Source: Crotophaga sulcirostris (lineage: Eukaryota; Chordata; Aves; Cuculiformes; Crotophagidae). Taken from it: a stretch of 64,000 bases of DNA. Below the pieces are notes generated by a model. The model was not told the origin of the DNA. It saw only the letters and a list, made by a program, of their open reading frames with translations, and ran no database searches. Where the stretch lies: assembly GCA_013397455.1 (NCBI GenBank), contig VYZB01000537.1, positions 388,823 to 452,822 on the forward strand, in the 5' to 3' direction. The position numbers were made by a program, and so were the translations under genes. Below, piece after piece: positions 34,643-46,440 of the stretch. Numbering within the stretch: position 1 is the first letter of the stretch; each line of letters begins with the position of its first letter.

Positions 34643-35400
34643 GGATGGGGAGGAGGACTGGGTCTGATGAGGAACATGCATCGGATGTGCCGAGGCAGTG
34701 AAAATGTTGAAGGAATGGGACAGTCATTCTATGACCTGGGGGTGTTGGTTGACAGCGGCTAAACATGAGCCAGCAGTGGCCCAGGTGGCCAAGAAGGCGA
34801 ACAGCATCCTGGCTTGGATCAGCCATGGTGTGGCCAGAAGGAGCAGGGAAGTGATTGTGTCCCTGTACTAGGTGCTGCTGAGTCCACACCTCGAATCCTG
34901 TGTTCAGTTTTGGGCCCCTCACTACAAGAAGGACATTGAGGTGCTGGAACGTGTCCAGAGAAGGGAACGGAGCTGGGAAAGGGCCTGGAGAACAAGTCTT
35001 ATGAGAAGCGGCTGAGGGAGTTGGGGCCGTCTATTCTGGAGAAGAGGAGGCTGAGGGGAGACCTAATTGCTCTCTGCAGCTTCCTGAAAGGAGGCTGTAC
35101 TGAGGTGGGTGTTGATCTCTTCTCTAAAGTAACAAGTGATAGGACGAGAGGAAATGGGTTCAAGTTGCACCAGGGGAGGTTTAGATTGGATGTTGGCAAA
35201 ATTTCTTTACTGAAAGAGTGGTGAAGCATTGGAAGAGGCTGCCCAGGGAAGTGGTGGAGTGCCTATTCCTGAAGGGGTCCAAAAAGAGTGTGAATGTGGT
35301 GCTTTGGGACATGATTTTGTAGGCACAGTGGTGTTGGGCTGACAGTTGGATGGGATGATCCTAGAGGTCTTTTCCAACCTTAATGATTCTATGATTCTAT
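34643..35400 (+). mobile_element. CR1 LINE 3' fragment, type J, 758 bp
   Basis: This is the longest CR1 in the window. It includes GACCTGGGGGTGTTGGTTGAC, TGTTCAGTTTTGGGCCCCTC and the ORF2 C-terminus, and it ends CCTTAATGATTCTATGATTC. The ORF2 frame carries stops and frameshifts. Confidence 0.94.
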
Positions 35401-35464
35401 AGAAGTATTACCACTGAAAATGTCCCATATGCAATGGAAGAAGATTGTCTTACGCTTCTGTTTC

Positions 35465-35880
35465 AAACCTGATGTTGTTTAATTTACTCCCTACTGAGCT
35501 GCAGAAAGGCTGAGGAGCTCTGAGCAGATGCATTTGCAGATGACTCCAAGTTACCTACACCACTTTGGCCCCAAGGGAGCGACGGCGAAGTTCAGGTGGA
35601 CCAATCTCAACATCCTGCATGAGCAGGCCCTGATAAACAGCCTTGAGCACCATAACTGTTTGAAATTAGAGGAACAGCAAAGGACTAAAGCAACAGAACT
35701 CTACATATCCTTCACCAGGAGCTACGGGGAATAAAAGCCTGGCTGTTTTAAAGAAAGACTTAATGTGTTTATGAAAAGCAGATTATATGATGCTGTGCAT
35801 CTAATGGCAGGGACCACAACTTCATGACCCAAGAGGTCCCTCAGCACTGTGCGTCTAAATCCAGCCTAGAGGGAACACAA
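35465..35880 (+). mobile_element. Probable ancient CR1/L3-type LINE relic with reverse-transcriptase motif
   Basis: At 35533-35553 the plus strand encodes FADDSKL, matching the FADD active-site box of CR1-like reverse transcriptase. LFN occurs 58 bp upstream (35475-35483), the right distance apart from a one-base frameshift. The end (GGCAGGGACCACAACTTCATGACC) loosely follows a CR1 3' end. The middle is too short, so deletions are implied. This rests on short motifs. Confidence 0.35.
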
Positions 35881-36269
35881 CAGACCTATTTTCACACCTT
35901 GTTGGACTCTAAATTAATTACTGGCAATTCAAAACCAAAACAAGCAAACAGTTTTTATTCGAGGCGTAATGAGAGCCTAGGATTCACTTAGACGGGAGCG
36001 CCTGATTAGATTTGGCCACGGGAGGTATCAGGGAGGCCCGGGTTTTGGTGGCGCTCACAACGGGGCTGAACGTTTACACATCTATCAAGGCAATCCAGAG
36101 CTGTCAGACTTAATGGGATTTGGAAAGGCAGCATTTAGGGATCGAGCTAAAGGATCAGGGACCACGCTGAAGCCTAATTAAAAGAGAAGAGTTCCCACGG
36201 TCTGTTTTATTTATTTATGTTTTGCAGCAGGTTCCAACAGGACTTCTGACTGACCATTCCCTCAATATT

Positions 36270-36862
36270 GGGGGTTGCATCAGAAGTGTGACCAGAGGGG
36301 CGAGGGAGGGGATTCTGCCTCTCTACTCCACTCTCGTGAGACCCCACCTGGAGCCCTGTGTCCAGTTCTGGAATCCTCAACAGAAGAAGGAGATGGAACT
36401 GTTGAAATGGGTCCAGAGGAGGCCACAGAGATGATCTGAGGGCTGGAGCGCCTCCGCTATGAGGACAGGCTGAGAGAGTTGGGGTTGTTCAGCCTGGAGA
36501 AGGGAAGGTTCTGAGGAGACCTAAGAGCAGACTTCCAGTACCTGAAGGGGCTCCAGGAAAGTTGGGGAGGGACTTTTTACAAGGTTTGTAGCGATAGGAT
36601 GAAGGGAAACGGTTTTAAATTGGAAGGGGTAAGATTTAGATTAGACATTAGGAATAAATTCTTCACAGTGAGGTTGGTGAGGTCCTGGCACAGGTTGTCC
36701 AGAGAAGCTGTGTCTGCGCCCTCCCTGGAGGTGTTCAAGGCCAGGTCGGATGGGGCTTGGAGCCCCCTGATCCAGTGGGAGGTGTTCTTGCCCATGCCTG
36801 GGGGGTTGGAACTGGATGATCTTTAAAATCCCTTCCAACCCAAACAATTCCCTGATTTTATG
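36270..36862 (+). mobile_element. CR1 LINE 3' fragment, type Y, arm of an inverted pair
   Basis: GGGGTTGCATCAGAAGTGTG through CTCGTGAGACCCCACCTGG to CCCAAACAATTCCCTGATTT. ORF2 C-terminal codons are partly readable. Confidence 0.94.
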
Positions 36863-37003
36863 TTTGCCATAAAAATACACATGCTGTCCAAGCCATGGAG
36901 CCAGACCAGAAATCATCCCGTAAAAGTTCAGGGGCTGAAGAGATGTGAGTAGGAGGACGCAAAACTGACATCCTAAACATGGGATGTATGACAGCTCTGA
37001 TTT

Positions 37004-37516
37004 TCATAGCATCATAGAATGGTCCAGGTTGGAAGGGACCTTTACAAGTCACCCAGTTCCAACCCCCTTGCCGTGGGCAGGGACACCTCCCACTGGGTCA
37101 GGTTGATCAAAGCCCCAGCCAACCTGGCCTTGAACACCACCAGGGATGCAGCCTCCACTACCTCCCTGGGCAACCTGGGCCAGGGCCTCACCACCCTCAC
37201 AGGAAAACATTTCTTCCTAAATTCTCATCTCAATCTCCCCTCTTTCAGCTTAAAACCATTCCCCCTCATCCCATCCCTGCACTCCCTGATCAAGAGCCCC
37301 TCCCCACCTTTCCTGGAGCCCCTTCCAGTACTGGAAGGTTGCTCTAAGGTCTCTCCACAGCCTTATCCAGGTTGAACGACCCAAACTCTCTCAGCCTGTC
37401 CTCAGATGGGAGGTGCTCCAGCCCTTGGATCATTTTCGTGGTCTCCTCTGGTCCTGCTCCAACAGCTCCATGTCCTTCCTGTGCTGGGGACCCCAAAGTT
37501 GGACACTGGACTTCAG
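37004..37516 (-). mobile_element. CR1 LINE 3' fragment, type Y, arm of an inverted pair
   Basis: CATAGCATCATAGAATGG to TCCTTCCTGTGCTGGGGACC and a little beyond. It faces the copy at 36270-36862 tail to tail, 141 bp apart. Confidence 0.94.
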
Positions 37517-37956
37517 ATACTTTCCAAGGAGTGAAGTGTCCTGCTCCCACCAGTGGCATGTAGGACTGCACATCTCAAAATCTACAGGGGCTCAAAGAGA
37601 TGAGGTGGTAGATGAAAATCAGACGACCAAGCCACGTCCTCCACTCTACCAAACAGCATGATCTAGGGCTATCTCACCCATCTGTGAATGTTCTCCCAAA
37701 CCTTCACAGCATTCCATATCTTATTTTAAGGTAAACTGAAATCAGAGTACATCTGCTTGAAAACATAGTGAAAAATAGAGTTTTTCAGCAATTGATTCAG
37801 AAAGGAATCAGATATCCTCACCTTTCCAGCAACAACTATAGAAGGGAAAGGGCAGATGGCTGTGGGTAGTAAATCATTCAACCATGTAATTTTAATTTGC
37901 TGCCACATGTTTATTAGAGCTTTCAGAAGATCCTGGCCCAATCTGCACTGTCATAA

Positions 37957-38066
37957 TCACATAATCATAGAATCATTAAGGTTGGAAAAGACCTCTAAGA
38001 TCATCAAGTCCAACTGTCAGCCCAACCCCACCGTGCCTACTAAACCATGTCCCAATATGACGTGTC
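37957..38066 (-). mobile_element. CR1 LINE 3' end, type J
   Basis: CACATAATCATAGAATCATT, GGTTGGAAAAGACCTC and CCTACTAAACCATGTCCC, then unrelated sequence. Confidence 0.92.
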
Positions 38067-38320
38067 TTTGGCAAGTTCTGCATCCTCCCTACCCCTGCTC
38101 ACCAAGGGTACCAGCACCCACACTCAGCACACTCTGCCAATGGGTTTTTAAAATTCTCATTTAATAACCCATAAAAGTAGGTGTCACTTATGGCACTGTA
38201 AGATTTATTTTTGCTTAAAATATCTGATTTTGGGGAACCTTCAACACGGTTTTTGAGCGATCCCTGAAATTTCCTTATTTAGGCAAGACTCAAATGGCAA
38301 CATCATGGCCATTTGAGCAG

Positions 38321-39000
38321 CCCTGTGGAAAGGGATCTGGGGTTTCTGGTTGGTGGCAAGTCGAACGTGAGCCAACAAGTGAGCCCTGGCAGCAAAGAGG
38401 ACCAACTGTGTCCTGGGGTGCATCCAGCATAGCATCACCAGCCGGGCAAGGGAGGGGATTGTCCCACTCCACTCTGCACTGGTGCAGTCCCACCTCGAGT
38501 ACTGGGTGCAGTTCTGGGTGTCACAAGATAAAAAGGATCTAAAGCTACTGGAGATTGTCCAGAGGAGGCCACAAAGTTGATGAAGGCTTTAGAGGGGAAT
38601 CTGTATGAGGAGCAGCTGAAGTCACTTGGTCTGTTCAGCCTGGAGAAGAGGAGACTCAGGAGAGACTCATTGCAGTCTACAGCTTCCTCACAAGGGAAGG
38701 AGGAGAAGCAGGTGCTGATCTTCTTTCTGGCAACCAATGATAGGACGAATGCAGGACGATGGGCCAGGGGAGATTTAGGTTAGATGTTAGGAAAAGGTTC
38801 TTCCCCCAGAGGGTGGTGGAGCACTGGAACAGCTCCCCAGGGAAGCAGTCACAGCACCAAGCCTGACAATATTCCAGACGCATTTGGTCAACGCCCTCAG
38901 ACACATGATGTGAATGTTGCTGTTGTCCCATGTAGAGACAAGATTTGGACTTGATGACCCTTGTGGGTCCCTTCCAACTCAGGACATTCTATGATTCTAC
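38321..39000 (+). mobile_element. CR1 LINE 3' fragment, type C, 680 bp
   Basis: It includes GTGTCCTGGGGTGCATCCAG, ORF2-derived sequence, and the type C end CTTGATGACCC..TTCCAACTCAGGACATTC with tail TATGATTCTAC. Confidence 0.93.
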
Positions 39001-39934
39001 AATCATGAACAGGGTTGCAATCAGGCACTTCTCACCCCAACCCTAACTGGAAACCACGATCTTTAAGCCTCTCCTCTCTGTTCCAGGAACCACATAGCCT
39101 TGTGGTCACCACCAACACACACCTCCCTTCCCATTTCCCAGTGCTGGTGACACATAAAGCTGCTCGAAAATACAGGAAATGGAACAAATCCTGATGTTTG
39201 CCTTCACAGACCTCCTTAGTGCAGGAAAGGAAAATACCAAAGGAAAATTCAGTGCGCAGTCGCAGAGTAAACTAAATAAAGAAATTGAGGGTTTCACCCT
39301 GTGTTGCGACCCTGCATATCTCGCCCAGAACCAATTTATAAAAGTCACCCAAGAAAAATGGTTCTAATTAATTTACAGCAAAAATACACAAAAGGTCCCA
39401 AAAGGGTCAACAGAAAGCATGCGTTCATTGACCAGTTTCCACCGGCCTTACCGAAATATTCCCACCACCCTTTCGATAATTTGTTGCATCAAGGATATCC
39501 ACGTTAGATGTGAACAGAAAAGAGATCCAAGCATTCTCCTTCAATAAGCTGGAAGCATAAATGTACTTTTAAATATTTTGTTCCCAAAGGATCTCTCTAA
39601 AATTGATTGAAAAAGCAATTATAATATTCAGGTTTTCTTGGTTCCTTCTGTTTTGCTTTTCTAAAGAGCGTGGTATACAAAAATAAACCAGGAAGGATTG
39701 CTTCATGCGATCATAAACTGATGGGAAGGCTAAGTGAGAACATATATAGGCATTGTCTGATGAAAAGAGATCACAAAAGTGAAAAATACTTTAAATTGCA
39801 ACTTGACTGCTATTTTAACCATGAAAAAGGTGCTTAAAACTGGACCGCTCCTGCTTTGTTATGCTATTAAACAAAAAAAATAATAATCTGGGGGCATGAA
39901 CTAACACTTGTAATAAATAACCTTTATGTTTAAT

Positions 39935-39985
39935 AGGTTGGACTCGATGATCTCAAAGGTCTTTTCCAACCAAATGATTCTATGA
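39935..39985 (+). mobile_element. CR1 LINE 3' end, 51 bp, type D
   Basis: AGGTTGGACTCGATGATCTC to CCAAATGATTCTATGATT. Confidence 0.9.
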
Positions 39986-40068
39986 TTAATTACTAGAAGG
40001 ATAAAAGTCCAGTGAGCAGTTTTGGATTCACTGTTGTCTGACATATGTTCAGTGAGGTGGGAGATGAA

Positions 40069-40331
40069 AATCATAGAATCATAAAGGTTGAAAAAGACCT
40101 CAGTCCAATCATCAGCCCAACATCACCGTGCCTACTCAACCATGTCCCAAATGTGCCACATCTATAAGATTTTTGAACACCTCCAGGGATGGTGACTCCA
40201 CCACTGCCCTGGGCAGCCTCTTCCAATACTTCGTCACTCATTTGGTAAAGAGATTTTTCCTAATATCCAATCTAAACCTCATCAGGCACATTCGAGGCCA
40301 ATTCTTCTCATCCTATCACTTGTTACTTGGT
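40069..40331 (-). mobile_element. CR1 LINE 3' fragment, type J
   Basis: AAATCATAGAATCATAAAGG to CCTATCACTTGTTACTTGG; 5' truncated. Confidence 0.93.
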
Positions 40332-40572
40332 AGGATTAACTTGAGAAAGGGAAGAGGTCTTGGACAGCGAGCGGCACTTTCCAGAGAGGATGTTTTTATT
40401 GGGAGTCCACCCACAGAAGGCTGTCAGCTCCCAAATACTGCCCTTCTCTACATCTGCCTCTAGAAATTTTTCTCTATTGCTCCCCTTTGCCTGTGGATGA
40501 TAATGTCCAAAAGTGAAGACTTAAGGCTAGATCCGATCCAGAAAATTCTGCTATAATGTTTTTTTCCTCTGT

Positions 40573-41039
40573 NNNNNNNNNNNNNNNNNNNNNNNNNNNN
40601 NNNNNNNNNNNNNNNNNNNNNNNNNNNNNNNNNNNNNNNNNNNNNNNNNNNNNNNNNNNNNNNNNNNNNNNNNNNNNNNNNNNNNNNNNNNNNNNNNNNN
40701 NNNNNNNNNNNNNNNNNNNNNNNNNNNNNNNNNNNNNNNNNNNNNNNNNNNNNNNNNNNNNNNNNNNNNNNNNNNNNNNNNNNNNNNNNNNNNNNNNNNN
40801 NNNNNNNNNNNNNNNNNNNNNNNNNNNNNNNNNNNNNNNNNNNNNNNNNNNNNNNNNNNNNNNNNNNNNNNNNNNNNNNNNNNNNNNNNNNNNNNNNNNN
40901 NNNNNNNNNNNNNNNNNNNNNNNNNNNNNNNNNNNNNNNNNNNNNNNNNNNNNNNNNNNNNNNNNNNNNNNNNNNNNNNNNNNNNNNNNNNNNNNNNNNN
41001 NNNNNNNNNNNNNNNNNNNNNNNNNNNNNNNNNNNNNNN
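40573..41039. other. Assembly gap (467 N)
   Basis: Unknown bases. Any frame translated across it is meaningless. Confidence 1.
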
Positions 41040-41530
41040 CCACCAAACTAAACTCAGCTCCTTTTCCCCAGCTACGCATGCAATCCAATGTCAGAACCTT
41101 GATTAGATGCAAAAAAAGAAAAGCCCAGACAAGATGATTTTGACCCGAGCTTGTACAACAAACCCAGCTGTCAAGCTGCTCTGTAAATACCTGCTCCTTC
41201 CTGCTGCTGACGTTAACTTTCCAACTGGTTGTGTCCAAGCTCTCTTCCATCTCAGCCCAAAAAGAGAAAGGGTTATCTCACAACCTGGACCCCCAGCTGA
41301 GTTTTAGTAGCCTCTTGGAAAAGAAGAATGCACAAAATCAATCAATGGTAGGGATGGGAACTCAACATGTTGTTTCCTTGGCCAGACATGCTCTTCTCCC
41401 TCCTGGCCACTCCACCACAACCTGCTTTCGTGTTGTGTCCTCCTCTGATATCAACACTAATCTTTAATGTGTCATTTATCTAGCACCTATATAGTTATTT
41501 CAGGACTTTCATGATTTCTTATGCATGGAA

Positions 41531-41716
41531 AATCACAGTTTCACAGTATAACCAGGTTGGAAGAGACCTCTGAGATCATCAAGTCCAACCTATAAGCAAA
41601 CACTAACACCAACTCATCACCTAAACCATGGCACTGAGTGCCTCATCCAGTCTTCCCTTAAACACATCAAGGGTCGGCGACTCCACCACCTCCCTGGGCA
41701 GCGCATTCCAGTGGCA
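41531..41716 (-). mobile_element. CR1 LINE 3' fragment, type T
   Basis: AATCACAGTTTCACAGTATA then ACCAGGTTGGAAGAGACC, through CTGAGTGCCTCATCCAG to GGCAGCGCATTCCAGTGGC. Confidence 0.93.
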
Positions 41717-41839
41717 AAATCCTCCACTGGTCAACCAGGTCACCCTCACCTTCATTCTAATCTCTCCTGAACCCTTATTCTACCACCACATCTGCAAGAA
41801 ATGATGCAACTAAAGAAGGTAAGTAAGGAATAATCTATA

Positions 41840-42018
41840 AATCACAGAATCATAGAATGGCTTTGACTGGAAGGGACCTAAAAGACCGCAGAGTTCCAAC
41901 CTCCTCCCATGGGCAGGGACCCCACTGGATCATGCTGCTCAAAGACTCATCCAACCTGGTCTTGAACACCTCCAGGATGGGGCATCCACGGCTCCTTTAG
42001 GCAATCTGTATAATGACC
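41840..42018 (-). mobile_element. CR1 LINE 3' fragment, type Y
   Basis: AATCACAGAATCATAGAATGG to TTTAGGCAATCTGTATAATG; diverged. Confidence 0.9.
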
Positions 42019-42097
42019 TTGAATTATGGCACAGCTAAAAAGTATAACCAGTCACTGGGGGCTTAGGGAAGGATCAGAGGAAGAGGCAATGATATAA

Positions 42098-42568
42098 GTG
42101 TTCAAGGCCAAGTTGGATGGGGACTTGAGCAGCCTGGTCTAGTGGGAGGTATCACACACACAGTATAACCAGGTTGGAAGAGACCTCTGAGATCATCAAG
42201 TCCAACCTATAAGCCAACACTAACACCATCTCATCACCTAAACCATGGCACTGAGTGCCTCATCCAATCTTCCCTTAAACACATCAAGGGTCGGCGACTC
42301 CACCACCTCCCTGGGCAGCGCATTCCAGCGGCCAATCACCCTCTCAGTGTAGAACTTCTTCCTAACATCAAGTCTAAACCTCCCCTGACGAAGTTTAAGT
42401 CCGTGCCCTCTAGTTCTGTCACTGGTCACCTGTGAGAAGAGACCAACGCCCGCTTGACTACAACCTCCTTTTAGGTAGTTGTAGAGTGTGTCCCTGTGCA
42501 TGGCAAGGTGGTTGGAATTGGATGATCTTTAAGGTCCCTTCCAACACAAACCATCTTACAGTTCTATG
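42098..42568 (+). mobile_element. CR1 LINE 3' end, type Y, host of a nested CR1
   Basis: The left part (42098-42150) reads GTTCAAGGCCAAGTTGGATGG to AGTGGGAGGT. The right part (42487-42568) resumes TGTGTCCCTGTGCATGGC and ends CATCTTACAGTTCTATG. Removing the insert restores the usual GTGGGAGGTGTCCCTG word. Confidence 0.93.
42151..42486 (-). mobile_element. Nested CR1 LINE 3' fragment, type T
   Basis: It starts ATCACACACACAGTATAACC and ends CTTTTAGGTAGTTGTAGAG, inserted inside a plus-strand type Y CR1. The minus-strand ORF2 C-terminus is open across the copy ([19 protein letters not shown], then LDEALSAMV and stop). Confidence 0.95.
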
Positions 42569-43318
42569 AAATCCTGCAAAAGCCAGTAGTCAAGTACAGA
42601 TCTCATACTGGTGGCTGAGGTTGGTGTGGATTGTACTGGCCAGTGGAGATAGACTGGACTTAAAAACTATTTCCTTGAGGCCACCCTACAGCTTCAAGAA
42701 CTCTTTGATTCTTAAAAATAAAGAACAAGTGCAAGGGAATAAAACTAGATGAAAAACCTGAAGCCTGTCAAGAATCATGCTTTTCAACACCACAGCAAAC
42801 ACATGTGGGGGTGCTCCCCTGTCATTATTTCATTACATCAATTTCAACACTTGCTTACCTGTTAGAAGAAAAACATTTAAAATAATTTTCCCCATCAGAG
42901 GGAAAACAACCTCTCTCATTACCTAAATATGGATCAGAGCCAAACGATACAGGGTGGAAATGCACTTTAAAAGAAGAAGGGCAAGCTGATACCCACGTAA
43001 AAATACCAAAAGAAGAGTTTGAGGGGACACTCTGGGTGAAAGGCATATTGCACAGAAGTGAGGGTGGCTCAAACCAGCCCACCATCAAATATTTGGAGAA
43101 GATCTCAAAGGGGCTCATGCCTACTCCAACAACAATCTGCCAATACTGCCAGCACATTTTCCCTCTTCCTTCTTCCATCAGTCACACCTCAGTGCCATAA
43201 ATAAATAAACAATAATAAAAAAATATAGACATATGTAATTCAGAGCATTTTTTGGAAGGCTTAATGCTGCTGAAGATCTAGCATCGTTGTCTGAGCCCTG
43301 CCTCAAACCATTCACAGA

Positions 43319-43798
43319 ACGACAGAATCGTAGAATGATTTGGGTTGGAAGGTCCAACCAGTTCCAACCCTCTACCATGGGCAGGGACACCTCTCACTGC
43401 ATCAGGTTGCTCAAAGCCCCACCCAACCTGGCTCTGAACACCTCCAGGGAGGGGGTAGCCACAGTTTCCCTGGGCAACCTGTGCCAGGGCCTCACCATCC
43501 TCACAGGAAAACATTTCTTCCTAAGACCTCATCTCAATCTTCCCTCTTGCAGCTGAAAACCATTCCCCCTTGTCCTATCCTTGCGCTCCCTGATAAAGAA
43601 AGAGCCCCTCCCCAGCTTTCCTGGAGCCCCTTTCAGTACTGGAAGGCTGCCTCAAGTTCTTTCCACAGCCTTCTCCAGGCTGAACAACCCCAGCTCTCTC
43701 AGCCTGTCCTCATTTGGAAGCTTCTCCAGCCCTTGGATCATCTTCATGGCCTCCTCCAACAGCTCCATGTCCTTCCTGTGCTGAGGACTCCAGAACTG
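43319..43798 (-). mobile_element. CR1 LINE 3' fragment, type Y
   Basis: ACGACAGAATCGTAGAATG through GCTTTCCTGGAGCCCC to GTGCTGAGGACTCCAGAAC. Confidence 0.94.
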
Positions 43799-44536
43799 AT
43801 GAGCTGGAGCTCTGCCTTGACTGCAGATTATCAAGGCAGATTTGCTTTCTTGGCTCCATTTCGGCAATTTCTTTCTTTCTTTTTTTTTTTTTTTGTTTAA
43901 TGCTCAAGAGCTCTTATTCCCATTATATGAAAAAAATTATTTCTTTGTGAAGCTCCCATCTTTCCAGACACCCAAATGTACCTGCCTGGACATATAAGCT
44001 CCTGGGTCAATCTCTTTGCATTAGATCCCCATCAAATCAACATTTGGATTTGAAAAGTCCTTCTCTCCTTCTCAAAACTTCAACCATATCTTTCTATCTT
44101 CAGTGCTATGGTCTTGGTGAACTCTTAACCTAAAAATCAGCACAGTGATTGTTCCTTCTCACTTGAAATATGATTTGATGGAAAAGCAGCTTTTCTGGCC
44201 GCTCTTCAACCCAGCTGTGAAATGCAACACCGAATGCAATTAAGAGATGCTCAGCTCATATCACCAGTTTGAGGCCACCATACAGAGACTTCAATACACA
44301 TTTATGCACACACAGGCAATTCATTTCAATTAAACAAGATTTTGTTGGCTTGACAAACCAAGCAAATGCTGCCAAATCATTTTTAAGAACCTAAAAGACT
44401 AAGTAAGCCCTGACACCCTCCAGCTATTTGTTGGTTAACACTCAACAGCAGGCAGATCCTGCTTGCTTGAGTCCATTTGCCGTGGATCTAACAGCAGGTT
44501 CTTAATTTCAGAGCATCAGCTCCTCTTGTTTTTTTA

Positions 44537-44917
44537 AACTGGAACTGTTTAGCCTGGAGAAGACGAGGCTGAGGGAAAACCTTATCACCCTCTACAACCA
44601 CCTGAAAGGAGGTTGTAATGAGGTGGCTACTGGTCCCTTCTCCCACGTAACAACTGATAGAAGAAGAGGAAATGACCTCAGGTTGCACCAGGGGAGGTTT
44701 AGATTGGATATTAGGAAAAGCTTCTTTACTGAAAGAGCAGTGAAGCATTAGAAGAGGCTGCTCAGGGCAGTGGTTGGAGTCTCCATCCCTGGAGGTGTTC
44801 AAGAAAAGTGTGTTGAGGGGGCAATATGGGACATGGTTTAGTAGGCACCGTGTTGTTGGGCTGACTGATGGATTTCATGATCTTAGAATCCTTTTCCAAT
44901 CATGATGATTCTATGAA
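44537..44917 (+). mobile_element. CR1 LINE 3' fragment, type J
   Basis: AACTGGAACTGTTTAGCCTGG to ATCATGATGATTCTATGA, with TAGTAGGCACCGTGTTGTTGG before the tail. Confidence 0.94.
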
Positions 44918-45664
44918 AGTGCCAAAGAAAACAACAGAGAAGGACTGAAATACGAAATGCCGTGTTAATACTGAAGAGGTCTGTCTAACCTGTCACCAAC
45001 CTGCCCTTAATACACGTTCTGACACCACCCTTAAATGAGAAAATACACAGTTAAACAGAGAAATCTCAGTGCCTTCCACTAGAATTGGCTTGGAGCTCCC
45101 TTGGAGGCTTGAACTCTTGGTTTGCTTCACTTTCAAGCTTCCTTTAACTGTATGTGGCTCAAGAGGTTATTGAGGCTGATGCTATTTATGCAAACAGAAG
45201 TTGGATGCAGCTGAATGACCGTATCTTTTTCCATCCTTTAACGTACAAAAGGACAGACTGCAGGCATTATTTTGAGCTAATGGGATCGATCTCATCTCAC
45301 TGGCACTGGAAGAAAGCCAGTGTAACTCCATTGACTTCAAGGTCAGCTGAGATCAGAATCTAGGATACCATCTCCACAAACTCGATGCTTTTCAGTTCTC
45401 TCTTGTCTTTACCTTTTTCCAACAGCAATAATCAGCACCTAATTAATTAAAATAGAACACAGCCTGGGGGCAGGACTCTGCCATGCAGTTGTATCATTTG
45501 ATTCTATTTTCACAGTTTATTTACAGAGACACAACATCCCTGAATATTTTAATTAAAGAGCTCATCCCAATGGTTTAAATTCCCCAGTGAGTCCTGGATC
45601 AGGACCATAATGACCAGAACTGGGGCTGCAGAACCTGGTACCACCCAATACTTTCACCCCTGGA

Positions 45665-45752
45665 CTCATATGATTTGGAGTTGGAAGGGACCTTAAAGTC
45701 CATCCAGTTCCAACTCCCCTGTCATGGGCAAGAACACCTCCCATTGGAACAG
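45665..45752 (-). mobile_element. CR1 LINE 3' end, type Y, short
   Basis: TCATATGATTTGGAGTTGG to CACCTCCCATTGGAACAGG; the tail is decayed. Confidence 0.88.
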
Positions 45753-46054
45753 GCATGGAAAGGGGAAAGCTTTTACCCTCTGCATGGTGAAGTTCACTGA
45801 AGTAAAAATCACAGCACAAAAGCAGATAATGTGCAAAAAATTACCTTTCTGACAGCTTTGTGTGTGCATGAGTGCAACTATTATCTTTTTTTTTTTTTTT
45901 AAATGGAAAGGTTCTGTTTACAGATCAGTAGCAAGAGGTGAAACTTTTAATTTACTGCCTTCTCTCAGTTCTTTCAGATGTAATTTCGAAGGCTATAACT
46001 GCTAGCAAAGTTTATAAACTCTTGCAAGAAGCTTCTACCAGTGGAGGGGAGAAG

Positions 46055-46440
46055 GGGAAACTGGGACTGTTTAGTCTGGAGAAGAGGAGGCTGAGAGAAG
46101 ACCTCATTGCTCTCTACAACTCCCTTAAAAGAGGTTGTAGTGAGGTGGGTGTTGGTCTCTTCTCCCAAGTAACAAGTGATAGGATGAGAGGAAATGGCCT
46201 CAAGTGTTGCCAGAAGAGGTTTAGATTGGATATCAGGAAAAAATTCTTTACTGAAAGAGTAGTGAAGCACTGGCAGAGGCTGCCCAGGGAGGTGGTGGAG
46301 TCACCATCCCTGGAGGGTTCAGAAAACGTGTAGATGTGGCACGTTGGAACATGGTTTAGTAGGCATGGTGATGCTGTGTTGATGTTTGGACTGGACGATC
46401 TTAGAGGTCTTTTCCAACCTTAATGATTCTATGATTCTAC
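46055..46440 (+). mobile_element. CR1 LINE 3' fragment, type J
   Basis: GGGAAACTGGGACTGTTTAG to CCTTAATGATTCTATGATTC. An ORF2 C-terminal frame ([20 protein letters not shown]) is open down to a stop at 46331-46333. Confidence 0.95.

Noticed and set aside
40474..41250. Long open frames of 193 and 258 codons
   Set aside because: They consist mainly of the 467-base run of N.
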